Positions 27,346 to 37,164 of a DNA stretch of 64,000 nucleotides are shown piece by piece (positions within the stretch are counted from its first letter, which is position 1; every line of letters begins with the position of its first letter). Position numbers and translations under genes: made by a program. This DNA is from S5-327 sp965200975 (GTDB taxonomy: Bacteria; Chloroflexota; Dehalococcoidia; Lucifugimonadales; Australimonadaceae): NCBI GenBank assembly GCA_965200975.1, contig OZ241740.1, forward strand, positions 682,001 to 746,000. The letters are read 5' to 3'. A model generated the notes under the pieces. That model ran no database searches, was not told where the DNA came from, and worked only from the letters and a program-made list of their open reading frames with translations.

Positions 27346-27387
27346 GGCGTCTCCCCCGGACATCGCCGCTCGTCCGGGGGAGACGCC
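27346..27387. terminator. Perfect 16-bp stem, 10-nt loop hairpin
   Basis: Arms 27346-27361 and 27372-27387 are exact reverse complements (GGCGTCTCCCCCGGAC type). It lies 20 bp beyond the stop of the reverse-strand conserved hypothetical gene and upstream of rnd. There is no T-run after it on either strand, so it may be a Rho-independent-like barrier, mRNA 3' stabiliser or attenuator ahead of rnd. Confidence 0.65.
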
Positions 27388-27406
27388 CGTTACGGCGAAG
27401 CAGACG

Positions 27407-27985
27407 CTATCTGCGCTCGGTCCACGACTCGGAGAACGCGAGCGCGCAGGAGCTGAAGGGAACGCCGTCCCACTCGCGGGGGAAAGGCTGCCCGGAGGCG
27501 TGCTCGCCGTTGACAGTGAGGCGCGCGCCGGCGCAAGGGATGAGCACGCTGGATACGCCGTACGGGCGATCGGGGGCGTCGAAAGGGTACGTGTGGCGGA
27601 GGCGTGCTTCCCCGGCCTCGTACCACGTCAGCGAGATGTCGTCCTCGTCGGCGGTGGCGCGCTCGGTCCAGAACGACCGGATGTCGCCGTGGTGTTCGAA
27701 ATCGGCGTCGACGACGGGAATGGAGAGGTCGCTCAGCTCGCCGTTCAGCATTCCCTGCACGGTGGCCTGGAGCCAGCGAGTCATGGCGATATTGTCGGAG
27801 TAGATGCGCCATTCGTTGTCGGTGAGTTCGCACTTGATGAACAGGGCGTGTCCGGGCCCGCCGCCGCTGAAGATCACGCGCCAGAAGCTCGCATGCGCGG
27901 TGACGCCGCCGCTCGGGTCGGCGAGCCGGATGAAGGGGTTCTCGCCGGTAAGGATCACCCGGCTGGGGTCGAAAGGGTTGGGCAT
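27407..27985 (-). CDS. Conserved hypothetical protein, unknown function
   Basis: 192 residues; I do not recognise the family. The protein is soluble, with no signal peptide or membrane span, rich in aromatic and acidic residues, opening MPNPFDPSRVILTGENPF. Codon use and composition match neighbours. GGAGGCGGT lies directly before the ATG at 27985, so the upstream open frame (to 28090 or beyond) is not used. It is divergent from the MFS trio and followed by a strong hairpin. No operon partner, so nothing about its job follows from context. Confidence 0.65.
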   Translation of the reverse strand: MPNPFDPSRVILTGENPFIRLADPSGGVTAHASFWRVIFSGGGPGHALFIKCELTDNEWRIYSDNIAMTRWLQATVQGMLNGELSDLSIPVVDADFEHHGDIRSFWTERATADEDDISLTWYEAGEARLRHTYPFDAPDRPYGVSSVLIPCAGARLTVNGEHASGQPFPREWDGVPFSSCALAFSESWTERR

Positions 27986-28154
27986 ACCGCCTCCGGGAAA
28001 GGAACGTGGAATGGCGCAGATGGCGCAGGAAGGATAGTAGCCGGGGGCGCGGCGCGCAGGCAACGGGCGGATGTCGCAACCGCGCAGCATCGGCGAAGCA
28101 GGATGAGTCCGCGCCCCCTGGGAATCGGGTTGGCGCGCCCAGACCCTCTGGCGA

Positions 28155-29471
28155 GTGTTCTATCCTTTCCCGGTGTTCTCGCGCCCTCCGCACAAGACTC
28201 TCCCGCGCATTTGGCCTTCGCGCGCCTACTACGGCTGGGCTATCGTCTTCACCAGCTTCTTCATCTCCATCGCGCAAGTGCCGATGTACGGCCCTGTCTT
28301 CTCCGTGTTTGTACGTCCCATCGAAGAAGACCTCGGCTGGTCGCGCTCGGCCATCGCGCTCGCGTTCACCGTCGGAAGCCTCGGCGGCTCCCTGCTTGCA
28401 ACGGTTGTCGGCGCTGCGCTCGACCGCCACGGCGCGCGGCCCATCATGGCGGGCGCGGGCATCGTAGCAACCGCCGGACTCCTCGGCGTCGCCGCGATGT
28501 CGGAGCCGTGGCATTTCTGGGTAGCCTACGGCGCCGCGCGGGCCGCATCGGTCGCAGGAGTCGGGCTCGGCATGTCGGTCGCTATCGCTAACTGGTTCAT
28601 CCGCAAGCGAGGAAGGGCCGTCGCCCTCCGCGCCGCCGGTCAGCGCGGCGGACAAGCCATCATGCCGCTACTCATCCTGCCGGTGCTTCTGCTGCTGGGC
28701 TGGCGCGAGTCGTTCCTCGTCTTCGCCGCAGCTATGCTCCTGCTCGTCGCAGGGCCGTCGTTCCTGTTCATCCGCAGAAGACCTGAGGATTACGGACTCC
28801 TCCCCGACGGCGACGCTGCCCCGGGCGCGCCCTCCGGCCCGACCGGCGAGCCGCACGCCGGCGCCGAGCGCTCGTGGACGCTGAGCGAGGCGCGCCGCAC
28901 TCGCACGCTGTGGATGCTTGCCCTCGGCATGGCCCTCGGACTCGCCGCCCAGATCGCCATCAACGTCCACGCCGTCGCCAACTTCCAGGACAAGGGAATC
29001 GCCGACGGCCTGGCGGTCACCGTCGCGAGCGTATTCACCGGCGTCGCTGCCGTGTCGATGGCTGCATGGGGCGCGCTCCTCGAACGGGCGCACGTGCGAA
29101 TTGTGAGCATCGCCTCAATGTCGCTATTCTTTCTGGCGATGGGCGTGCTGCTCGTCGCCGACACCTACCCGCTGGCCGTGGCCTTCGCCGTCCTGTTCGG
29201 GCTCGGGACCGGCGGGTGGACGGTGTCGCAGATGATTATGGTTCCCAACTACTTCGGACGGCTCCACGCCGGCGCCATTAAAGGCTTCATCTCTCCCTTC
29301 GAGGGCCTCGTTGGCGTGAGCGGGCCGCTTATCGCCGCGCTCATCTTCGACACAACCAGGAGCTACGACGCCGCGTTCGCCGGCTGCGCCGCCGCTTTCG
29401 CGGTAGGCGCTGCAGCCTTCTACTTCGCAAAACCGCTTCGCGCTCCTGCAACGGCGAGCGCGGCGCCATGA
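28155..29471 (+). CDS. MFS transporter, MCT/OFA-like, tandem copy 1
   Basis: 438 residues, twelve spans. SRAYYGWAIVFTSFFISIAQ, FVRPIEEDLGWSRSAIALAF, DRHGARPIMAGAG and RRRPEDYGLLPDGD mark the same branch as the 17.5-kb and 29.5-kb genes. The start is a GTG at 28155 or possibly 28173; neither has a strong ribosome-binding site. The stop overlaps the ATG of the next MFS gene (ATGA), so the pair is co-translated. The two are clearly paralogues along their whole length. Confidence 0.87.
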   Translation: MFYPFPVFSRPPHKTLPRIWPSRAYYGWAIVFTSFFISIAQVPMYGPVFSVFVRPIEEDLGWSRSAIALAFTVGSLGGSLLATVVGAALDRHGARPIMAGAGIVATAGLLGVAAMSEPWHFWVAYGAARAASVAGVGLGMSVAIANWFIRKRGRAVALRAAGQRGGQAIMPLLILPVLLLLGWRESFLVFAAAMLLLVAGPSFLFIRRRPEDYGLLPDGDAAPGAPSGPTGEPHAGAERSWTLSEARRTRTLWMLALGMALGLAAQIAINVHAVANFQDKGIADGLAVTVASVFTGVAAVSMAAWGALLERAHVRIVSIASMSLFFLAMGVLLVADTYPLAVAFAVLFGLGTGGWTVSQMIMVPNYFGRLHAGAIKGFISPFEGLVGVSGPLIAALIFDTTRSYDAAFAGCAAAFAVGAAAFYFAKPLRAPATASAAP

Positions 29472-30766
29472 GCTTGCCGCCGAGGCAGTCCCTGCCCGCG
29501 CTGTGGCCTTTCAAGCGCGTCTACTACGGCTGGGGGGTCGTCGCCGCCGCCGTCGCGATGTCGTTCGCGCAGGTGCCGGTCTACGGGCCCGTGCTCTCGG
29601 TCTTCCTCACCCCTATCAACCAGGATCTCGGATGGTCGTTCGGCGATATGTCGCTGGCGTTCGCAGGAGGCAGCCTGCTCGGCTCGCTCCTCTCCCCGGT
29701 CGTCGGCGCGCGTATGGACAAGTACGGCGCGCGCTCGGCGGTCGTCGTCTCCGGCCTCCTCGTCTCAGCCGCGATGGTCGGGCTCGCCTTCGTGCAGGAG
29801 GTGTGGCAGTTCATCATCCTCTTCGCGATGGGGCGAACGGCTGCGCTCGCCGGCGTCAACCTCGGCAGCGCCGTCGCCATCGCCAACTGGTTCGTCCGCA
29901 GCCGGGGACGCGCCACGTCGTACCTCAGCATCGGCCTCCGCGCAGGACAGGCCATCGTGCCCATCGCCATCATCACCCCCATAATGCTCTCAGCCTCGTG
30001 GCGCCACGCCTATGCCGCCCTCGCCGTCTTCACCTTCGTCCTCATCGTCGTGCCCGGTTGGCTCTTCATCCGGCGCAGACCCGAGGATTTCGGACTCCTC
30101 CCCGACGGCGCCGCGCCGCAACCTGAAGCGCCGACGTCCGCCGCCGGCGCCGCGCCGCCCCCCACTCTGCAGGAGGAGGTCTCGTTCACCCTCCGCGAGG
30201 CGCGGCGCACCGCCGCCTTCTGGCTGCTGACCTTCGCCACGATGTCCGTCGCATTCGCGCAGACCGCCGTCAACGTCCATGCCGTAACGAGCATTGTCGA
30301 CCGCGGCGTCAGTCAGAGCTTCTCCGGCGCCTTCGTCTTCATCATGATGGGAGTCGCAGCCCTGTCGGCGTACGGCTGGGGCGCGCTGATGGACGTCATC
30401 CACGTCCGGTGGGCGGCGGCCATCGCGACGGTGCTATCGGGCAGCGCAATGCTGCTGCTTATGGCCGTCGACAGCATTCAGCTCGCAGTAGCTTTCGCCG
30501 TGCTCTTCGGGCTAGGCACCGGAGGATGGACGCTCGCGCAAACGCTCGTGTTCGCCAACTACTTCGGGCGGCGTAGCCTTGGCTCCATAAGAGGGCTCTC
30601 CCAAATGCTCGGCGGCCCCCTTTCGGCTATGGGCGCCGTCGTTGCCGGGTTCGTCCGCGACTTCACCGGCAGCTACAACCTCTCGTTCGCCATCTTCTTC
30701 GGAGCGCTTGCCCTCGTCTTCGTCGCTTTGGTGTTCGCCAAGCCGCCCCGCAAACCGTCTTCCTGA
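29468..30766 (+). CDS. MFS transporter, MCT/OFA-like, tandem copy 2
   Basis: 432 residues and twelve predicted spans. RVYYGWGVVAAAVAMSFAQV, then LTPINQDLGWSFGDMSLAF and RRRPEDFGLLPDGA parallel the preceding gene motif for motif, showing a tandem duplication that has since diverged. Central loop is Ala/Pro-rich (residues about 212-232). Likely a carboxylate or similar anion carrier by family. Translationally coupled to the copy upstream. Confidence 0.87.
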   Translation: MSLPPRQSLPALWPFKRVYYGWGVVAAAVAMSFAQVPVYGPVLSVFLTPINQDLGWSFGDMSLAFAGGSLLGSLLSPVVGARMDKYGARSAVVVSGLLVSAAMVGLAFVQEVWQFIILFAMGRTAALAGVNLGSAVAIANWFVRSRGRATSYLSIGLRAGQAIVPIAIITPIMLSASWRHAYAALAVFTFVLIVVPGWLFIRRRPEDFGLLPDGAAPQPEAPTSAAGAAPPPTLQEEVSFTLREARRTAAFWLLTFATMSVAFAQTAVNVHAVTSIVDRGVSQSFSGAFVFIMMGVAALSAYGWGALMDVIHVRWAAAIATVLSGSAMLLLMAVDSIQLAVAFAVLFGLGTGGWTLAQTLVFANYFGRRSLGSIRGLSQMLGGPLSAMGAVVAGFVRDFTGSYNLSFAIFFGALALVFVALVFAKPPRKPSS

Positions 30767-30857
30767 TCTCCCTCTCCTGTCCTGCGCCCGCCGATCGGAA
30801 GAGCACGCGGCGCCCTGCGCCCGGTGGTATGCTCGCCCGCGTGAAGGCGATACGCTT

Positions 30858-32060
30858 ATGAGCGACTCGACGCCCCGCCGCGCCGGCGCCCTCACGCACG
30901 CGCCGATATTCTTCTCCTTCTTCACCTGGGGGTTCGGCACGGGCGCGCAGAACCTCGGGCGGCCCCTTTTCGCTTTCGCCGTCACGGGCAACGTCTTCCT
31001 CGTCGGCGTCCTCCTCGCGTCCAACGCAGTCCCCCGCATCTTCACCGGACCGCTCACCGGATTCCTCGCTGACCGGTTCGGACGCAAGCCGCTCGTCATC
31101 CTCGGCCCCATCATTCGCGGACTCTCCAACGTCGGGCAGTTCATGGCCGACGACTACATCACCTTCCTCGCGCTCGAGATGATCGGCCAGGTCGGCGTTG
31201 CAATGTGGGGCACCAGCTCGAACGTCCTGATGTCCGACGTTACGCGCACGGAGTCCCGGGGCCGTATGCTCGCGCTCCGCCAGATGTCGATGCGCCTCGG
31301 CTTCGTCCTCGGCCCGGCGGTCGGCGGCGTTCTCGCCGCGCTGTACGGACTGCAGTCAGTCTTCCTCCTCAACGGAGTCAGCAAAATCGTCATCGTCGTC
31401 GTAGTGCTCCTTATGGTGAAGGAGACCCGGCCTGAAGAGACGGTCGAGCGCCCCGCCGGCGAGCGGCGCGTCTTCTCGCTCTCTCCCTTCCGCGACCGCT
31501 CGTTCCTCATCATCGGCGTCGCGACCGCCGCCTTCGCCATGAGCAACGCCGGCATTATGCAGACCCTCATCCCCGTCTACGCCGTCGACGCCGCCATGGT
31601 CGACGAGGCCGCGGTCGGGTTCCTCATCAGCGCAGGATCGATGATCACCTTCCTCTTCGCCTTCCCCAACGGCGTCATCTCCGACCGCTACGGACGCAAA
31701 TGGTCGCTTATCCCCGGACTGCTGCTGCTTGCCGCGGCTTCGTTCATCCTCACGATAGGGGGCTTCTACGTAGCTCTCGTCGTCGCTGTCTGCGTCAAGG
31801 GGCTCGGCGAGTCTATGGCGATGGGCACGACCCAGACCTACGCGATGGATATCGCCCCTGCAGCGCAGCGAGGAGTGTACCTCGGACTCTGGACGTTCTC
31901 GCAGTCGGTGGGCGCTACGGCAGGGCCGCTCCTCCTTGCCGCCCTCTACCAGTACGTCTTCCCCAACGCCGCCTTCTACATAGCGGGAGTCGCGCTGCTG
32001 GCGACAGGGCTCCTCGCCTTCTCGGCCCGCGAGACCGCAGGCCGCCGCCGGGCGTCCTGA
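30858..32060 (+). CDS. MFS transporter, drug/sugar-efflux-like
   Basis: 400 residues. FFSFFTWGFGTGAQNLGRPL, then FLADRFGRKPLVILGPI (the classic MFS loop 2-3 motif) and SDRYGRKWSLIPGL in the second half. It is not of the MCT/OFA type of the two genes before it; it looks more like an efflux carrier. I take the ATG at 30858 because upstream sequence in this frame is the shadow of the previous gene. It is 91 bp after the tandem pair and may share their transcript. It converges on the ABC-2 operon. Confidence 0.86.
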   Translation: MSDSTPRRAGALTHAPIFFSFFTWGFGTGAQNLGRPLFAFAVTGNVFLVGVLLASNAVPRIFTGPLTGFLADRFGRKPLVILGPIIRGLSNVGQFMADDYITFLALEMIGQVGVAMWGTSSNVLMSDVTRTESRGRMLALRQMSMRLGFVLGPAVGGVLAALYGLQSVFLLNGVSKIVIVVVVLLMVKETRPEETVERPAGERRVFSLSPFRDRSFLIIGVATAAFAMSNAGIMQTLIPVYAVDAAMVDEAAVGFLISAGSMITFLFAFPNGVISDRYGRKWSLIPGLLLLAAASFILTIGGFYVALVVAVCVKGLGESMAMGTTQTYAMDIAPAAQRGVYLGLWTFSQSVGATAGPLLLAALYQYVFPNAAFYIAGVALLATGLLAFSARETAGRRRAS

Positions 32061-32100
32061 GCGCTGACGCGCCTCAATCCCAAAACCAGGGAGGGCTGGG

Positions 32101-32291
32101 GGCGGCGCAATCAATCCCAGGGGGTCTGGGGGAGCGGACGCTCTCCCAGCAGCGCGGCAGCGCTGACGTCGAACGCATGAGCTGTGGCGCGCTCCCGGGA
32201 GAGAGTTCTCTCCCCCGGACCCCCTCGTTAATATTCGGGCGGCTGCCCTCCGGCTGCCAGGGGGTCTGGGGGAGCGGACGCTCTCCCAGCT
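32101..32291 (+). repeat. Compound palindromic repeat (one long unit plus a second core)
   Basis: In the 244-bp gap between convergent MFS and ABC permease genes. Core 1 (about 32116-32150) is followed by the same tail seen in the 35-kb array (GACGTCGAACGCATGAGC, a CTCCCGGGAGAG hairpin, TCTCCCCCGGACCCCCTCG, then a TTCGGGCGG box). Core 2 is at about 32256-32291. It therefore equals one array unit plus the start of another. Confidence 0.75.
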
Positions 32292-32304
32292 GCGTGCGAC
32301 GGTG

Positions 32305-33104
32305 CTAGTGGCGGCGGACTCGTCCGAGGAGGGCCCACGAGGCAAGCGGAATGGTGAGGACTCCGAGGGCAGCAATGCCGCCGAGAGCGGCTGCGATGTC
32401 CGTGAGCACCCAGCCCTCGGAGACGAGCGACCGCATTCCCTGAAGGAGATAAGTGACGGGGTTGTAGACGGTCACCGTTTCCATCCAGCCGGTAAGGGCT
32501 TCTTGCGGAACGAAGAGCGGGGTAAGGAAGACGACCGGGAAGAAGATGATGAAGCTGGTGTTGACGGCGGCGGCGTTGCCGGTTTTGAGCGCGATGGCGT
32601 ACGGGAATCCGTTGTAGACCATTGCCCAGAGCGCAGTGAGCGCGAGCAGCGCGCAGATGCCGAGTATGCCGCTTGCGAAGTCCACTCCAACAATGAATGC
32701 GAGGATGAAGACGGGGATCGACATAGCCACCGCAAGGACGAGGTCTGCGACGACGAATCCCAGGAGTAGCGCAAGGCGGTTCACCGGCGTCAGCGCAAGC
32801 CGGTCGAAGTAGCCGCTTTGAATGTCCGTAACGAGCACGTTGGCGCGGCTCAGGCCGGTTACCGCAAAGAGGATGGCGACCGGTATCTGGAACGCTTTAT
32901 AGTCGAATCCGGGGACAGACTCGGTGAGGTCCTGGAGGGCTCCGACGTTGATGGCGAAGAAGAAGACGGGGATGACGAGTGCGGGGTAGAGGGTTTCGGG
33001 GTCGCGCGGAATGGAGCGCAGAGAGCGGCCGCCCAGATTGACGACGTCGCGGAAAAAGCCCGACTTCCTCGCGGTTACGCGGGTAGTCCGCTGCGCTGCC
33101 GCGT

Positions 33105-33108
<4 letters not shown>
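32305..33108 (-). CDS. ABC-2 type transporter permease
   Basis: 267 residues with about six membrane spans, of the DrrB/NodJ-like ABC-2 permease family. Cytosolic N-terminus, then LYPALVIPVFFFAINVGALQ as the first span; the family-typical middle region LTPVNRLALLLGFVVADLVL and the FPVVFLTPLFVPQEALTGWM stretch follow. Pairs with the ATPase immediately upstream (ATGA overlap). Likely exports a lipid, polyketide, drug or polysaccharide precursor; substrate unknown. Confidence 0.9.
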
Positions 33109-34073
<965 letters not shown>

Positions 34074-34213
34074 AAGGAAGTCTCGTATTCCGCCGGCGCG
34101 CTGGACGAAGCGCACCCGTAATGATACACGTCCAGGCATCGATTATCATCACGCCAATGTCCATGACGCTAGGGAGAGCGCGGGCGTGCGCTTCCTCAGC
34201 GCGGAGGGTTTCG

Positions 34214-35071
34214 ATGCTTCCTACCGAACGGCGGCGGCGCCTGCGTCAGCACCTTGCGGGGGACTCTTGCGCGCGTCCGGCCTCGGTGTTCGATCCGCTG
34301 TCGTCGCGGTTGGCTTACGGGATGGGGTTCGAGATCGGGATGCTCGGCGGCTCGATTGCGAGCGCGGTCGTGCTCGGGGCGCCGGATGTCGCCGTCATCA
34401 CGCTAACGGAGCTTGCTGACCAGGTGCGGCGGATTACTCGGGCCTCGGACATCAGCCAGATCGTCGACGCAGACAATGGCTACGGCAACGCGCTGAACGT
34501 TATGCGAACAGTGCGGGAGCTGGAGGACGCCGGCGCTTCGGGAATGACGATTGAGGACACCGACTTGCCCAGTAGGTTTGGCTTGGGGGGCAAGGAGCTG
34601 CTCATATCCCTCGACGAGATGACCGGCAAGCTGAGAGCGGCAGTGGAGGCCCGGCAAGACCCTGAGACGGTGCTCATCGGGCGGACGCACGCCATCAACG
34701 CTACAAGCTTCGACGACGCTCTCGAACGCGTGCGGGCCTACGAGCAGACGGGGGTTGACGTTATTTTCCTGATGGGGATTCGGGAGGAGGCGCAACTCAA
34801 GACGCTCCGCGCCGCAACGGACTTGCCCTTTATGCTGGGAAACACGCCTTGGACGCTGACCAACGAGACGCTCGCGCCGTACGGCGTAAGGCTCGTGCTG
34901 CGAGGCCACGGCGCGTTTACGCAGACGGTGCGGGCGATGGCGGATGCGTTCGAGCGTCAGGCGCAAGGCGAGCCGGACCTGGCTGACCGCGAGCCCACGG
35001 CGGAGATGATGTCGTCGGCCACGGCTGCGGCGCTGCACCGCGAATGGCGCGAGACTTTCCTGGGGGGCTAG
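34214..35071 (+). CDS. Isocitrate lyase/PEP mutase superfamily, oxaloacetate-decarboxylase-like
   Basis: 285-residue (beta/alpha)8 barrel enzyme. Active-site segments: ASVFDPLSSRLAYGMGFEIG, VDADNGYGNALNVMRTVREL (metal-binding Asp) and MTIEDTDLPSRFG. The IEDT-LPxxFG form resembles the PA4872-type oxaloacetate decarboxylase branch rather than lyases (which need a catalytic Cys loop KKCGH) or PEP mutase (EDKxxxxxNS). GGAGGG before ATG 34214 fixes the start. Single gene, divergent from the ABC exporter, ending just before the repeat array. Confidence 0.82.
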   Translation: MLPTERRRRLRQHLAGDSCARPASVFDPLSSRLAYGMGFEIGMLGGSIASAVVLGAPDVAVITLTELADQVRRITRASDISQIVDADNGYGNALNVMRTVRELEDAGASGMTIEDTDLPSRFGLGGKELLISLDEMTGKLRAAVEARQDPETVLIGRTHAINATSFDDALERVRAYEQTGVDVIFLMGIREEAQLKTLRAATDLPFMLGNTPWTLTNETLAPYGVRLVLRGHGAFTQTVRAMADAFERQAQGEPDLADREPTAEMMSSATAAALHREWRETFLGG

Positions 35072-35077
35072 CCGCTT

Positions 35078-35640
35078 CCCAGGGGGTCTGGGGGAGCGGA
35101 CGCTCTCCCAGGAGGTTTGGGAGCGGGCGTTCTCCCAGCAGGGCGGGGCGCTGCCGTCGAACGCATGAGCGCTGGCGCGCTCCCGGGAGAGAATCCTCTC
35201 CCCCGGAACCCCCTCGTTATTTTTCGGGCGGCGCAATCAAATTCCCCAAGAGGTTGGGCGGGGCGCAATCAAAATTCCCAGGGGGTCTGGGGGAGCGGAC
35301 GCTCTCCCAGGAGGTTTGGCAGCGGGGCGTTCTCCCAGCAGTGCGGCGCGCTGACGTCGAACGCATGAGCGCTGACGCGCTCCCGGGAGAGAATCCTCTC
35401 CCCCGGAACCCCCTCGTTATTTTTCGGGCGGCACAATCAAATTCCCCAAGAGGCGGGGCGGCGCAATCAAAATTTCCAGGGGGTCTGGGGGAGCGGACGC
35501 TCTCCCAGGAGGTTGGCAGCGGGGCGTTCTCCCAGCAGTGCGGCGCGCTGACGTCGAACGCATGAGCGCTGGCGCGCTCCCGGGAGAGAATCCTCTCCCC
35601 CGGAACCCCTCGTTATTTTTCGGGCGGCGCAGCGCTCTCC
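35078..35640 (+). repeat. Three-unit tandem array of an intergenic palindromic repeat, period about 198-199 bp
   Basis: Fills most of the 593-bp gap between convergent oxaloacetate-decarboxylase-like and amidase genes. Units begin near 35078, 35277 and 35475; the third is shortened at its end. Each unit holds a GGGGGAGCGGACGCTCTCCC hairpin core, a second GGTT-GGCAGCGGGGCGTTCTCCCAGCAG-like segment, a conserved GACGTCGAACGCATGAGCGC box, a CTCCCGGGAGAG..CTCTCCCCCGG hairpin and a CTCGTTATTTTTCGGGCGGC box. Frames are open through it but encode low-complexity peptides, so I do not call genes. The remaining 24 bp before the amidase stop hold nothing recognisable. Confidence 0.9.
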
Positions 35641-35664
35641 CAGCGGCGGCGCTGTCGCTCTCGC

Positions 35665-37086
35665 CTACCGCTCTTCGGCGAGCGCGGGCCAGCGGTGGCC
35701 CCAGGGGCGGGCGCGCTCGATAGCGGCGGCGGCTCGCAGCACCCCGATGTCGTCGTAGAGACGCCCGACAATCTGCACAGCCAGGGGGAGCCCGTTGGAG
35801 TGAAAGCCGGCGGGGACGGCGGCGGCGGGGTTGTAGGCGTGATTGAACGGCGTGTTGAAGCTCTGCGGCGGACGCGACCGGTCGGGCGTCCGCACGGCGT
35901 CGATGAGCTGGGCCGGGCCCATCTCCGGACTCAGGAGAAGGTCGTAGCTGCGGAACCACTCTTGCACGCGCTGCCCGTATGCGCGATTGCGCCGGACGAT
36001 GCGCCGGTACTGCCAGGCCTTGGCGTGAGGGCCGGCCTCGTAGACTGGCCGGGCGACGTCGCTGAGGTCGTCGAGGTGCTTTTCGAGGAAGTTGGGGATC
36101 ATCGCTTCGGCGGCGGCGTAGTGGTCGCCGGAGTAAGCCCAGACTCCCGGCTCCAGCTCCTCCGGCTCGTCGATAGTGGGTGGGTCGGCTTCGGAGACGA
36201 TGCAGCCCGCGTCCTCGAAGAATCGGGCTGTCTCGCGCACGAGGCCGAGCGCCTCCTCGTCCATAGCGAAGCCCCGGCCAAAGTCGTAGCTGACGGCGAC
36301 GCGGAGCCCTCGCAGGTCGCCGTTAGCGAAGGCGAAGTAGTCGTTGACCAGCGGGAGATTGGACTCGGCGTCGCGAGGGTCGCGCCCGGCGATCGCCTGC
36401 AGGATGAGGGCGCTGTCGCGCACCGTGCGCGTCATGGGGCCGTTGTGGGAGCGGCCCGGCGCGGCGCGCCAGGTCTGCACCGAGGGGATGCGCTGGTAGG
36501 TGGGTTTGAGGGCGAATATGCCGTTGAGGGCTGCAGGCATGCGGACGGAGCCGCCGGAGTCGGTGCCGATAGCGAGGGGGCCAAGGCCGGCGGCGACCTG
36601 CGCGCCAGCCCCGCCGCTTGAGCCGCCGCAGGTGTGGTCGAGGCTCCAGGGGTTGCGTCCCGCCGGGCTGATGCGGTTGTCGACAGCGCCGTGAAGAGCG
36701 AACTCCGGGAGGTTGGTCTTGCCGATGAGGACGCCCCCCTCGCGCCGGATGCGCCGCGCGATTTCGGAGTCGGGCTGATGGTTGCCGGCGAACGCCAGAG
36801 AGCCGTAGGTTGTGGGCGGCCCGGCCATCTCGATGCTGTCCTTCAGAGAGATGGGGACGCCGCAGAGCAGGCCGCGCTCTCCGGCGCCGAGCCATGCAGC
36901 CTCCGCGGCTTCCGCCGCCTGCATAGCGTCGTCGATGTTGAGGGCGAGAAATGCGCTGAGCGCAGGGTTGAGGCGCTCGATGCGTTCAAAGACTTCGCGG
37001 GCGACCTCGACGGGAGAGAAGTCGCGCTTGCGGTAGCCGTCGATGAGTTCGACGGCGGAGAGCCGCCAAAAGCCGGGGCCGGCCAT
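35665..37086 (-). CDS. Amidase (amidase-signature family)
   Basis: 473-residue hydrolase of the Ser-cisSer-Lys amidase signature family. GVPISLKDSIEMAG supplies the catalytic Lys (about residue 80). The Gly/Ser-rich CGGSSGGAGAQVAAGLG (about 151-167) and AIGTDSGGSVRMPAAL (about 170-186) supply cis-Ser and nucleophile Ser. The family cuts amides from small molecules, including glutaminyl-tRNA-linked substrates in GatA, but GatB/GatC are not next to it, so a catabolic amidase is likelier. Last gene of the reverse-strand run from 40.6 kb, 78 nt after the TPP-enzyme beta gene. Confidence 0.9.
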   Translation of the reverse strand: MAGPGFWRLSAVELIDGYRKRDFSPVEVAREVFERIERLNPALSAFLALNIDDAMQAAEAAEAAWLGAGERGLLCGVPISLKDSIEMAGPPTTYGSLAFAGNHQPDSEIARRIRREGGVLIGKTNLPEFALHGAVDNRISPAGRNPWSLDHTCGGSSGGAGAQVAAGLGPLAIGTDSGGSVRMPAALNGIFALKPTYQRIPSVQTWRAAPGRSHNGPMTRTVRDSALILQAIAGRDPRDAESNLPLVNDYFAFANGDLRGLRVAVSYDFGRGFAMDEEALGLVRETARFFEDAGCIVSEADPPTIDEPEELEPGVWAYSGDHYAAAEAMIPNFLEKHLDDLSDVARPVYEAGPHAKAWQYRRIVRRNRAYGQRVQEWFRSYDLLLSPEMGPAQLIDAVRTPDRSRPPQSFNTPFNHAYNPAAAVPAGFHSNGLPLAVQIVGRLYDDIGVLRAAAAIERARPWGHRWPALAEER

Positions 37087-37164
37087 ATCAGTCCTCCTCT
37101 GGGCGGGAAGCCCTCTCAGTGCGGCGCCTTGCGCCGTCGCGGGCCGAAGGGAGGGGAGCGGACG

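Noticed and set aside
34214..35071. PEP mutase plus phosphonopyruvate decarboxylase (phosphonate biosynthesis) reading
   Set aside because: The barrel enzyme lacks the EDKxxxxxNS mark of PEP mutase and reads IEDTDLPSRFG, closer to oxaloacetate decarboxylase; it is also convergent to the TPP genes, not in their operon.
35078..35640. Open frames across the repeat array as small proteins
   Set aside because: They run through repeat units, have low-complexity content and no ribosome-binding sites.
35078..35640. CRISPR array
   Set aside because: Units are about 198 bp and nearly identical along their whole length; there are no short repeats with unique spacers.
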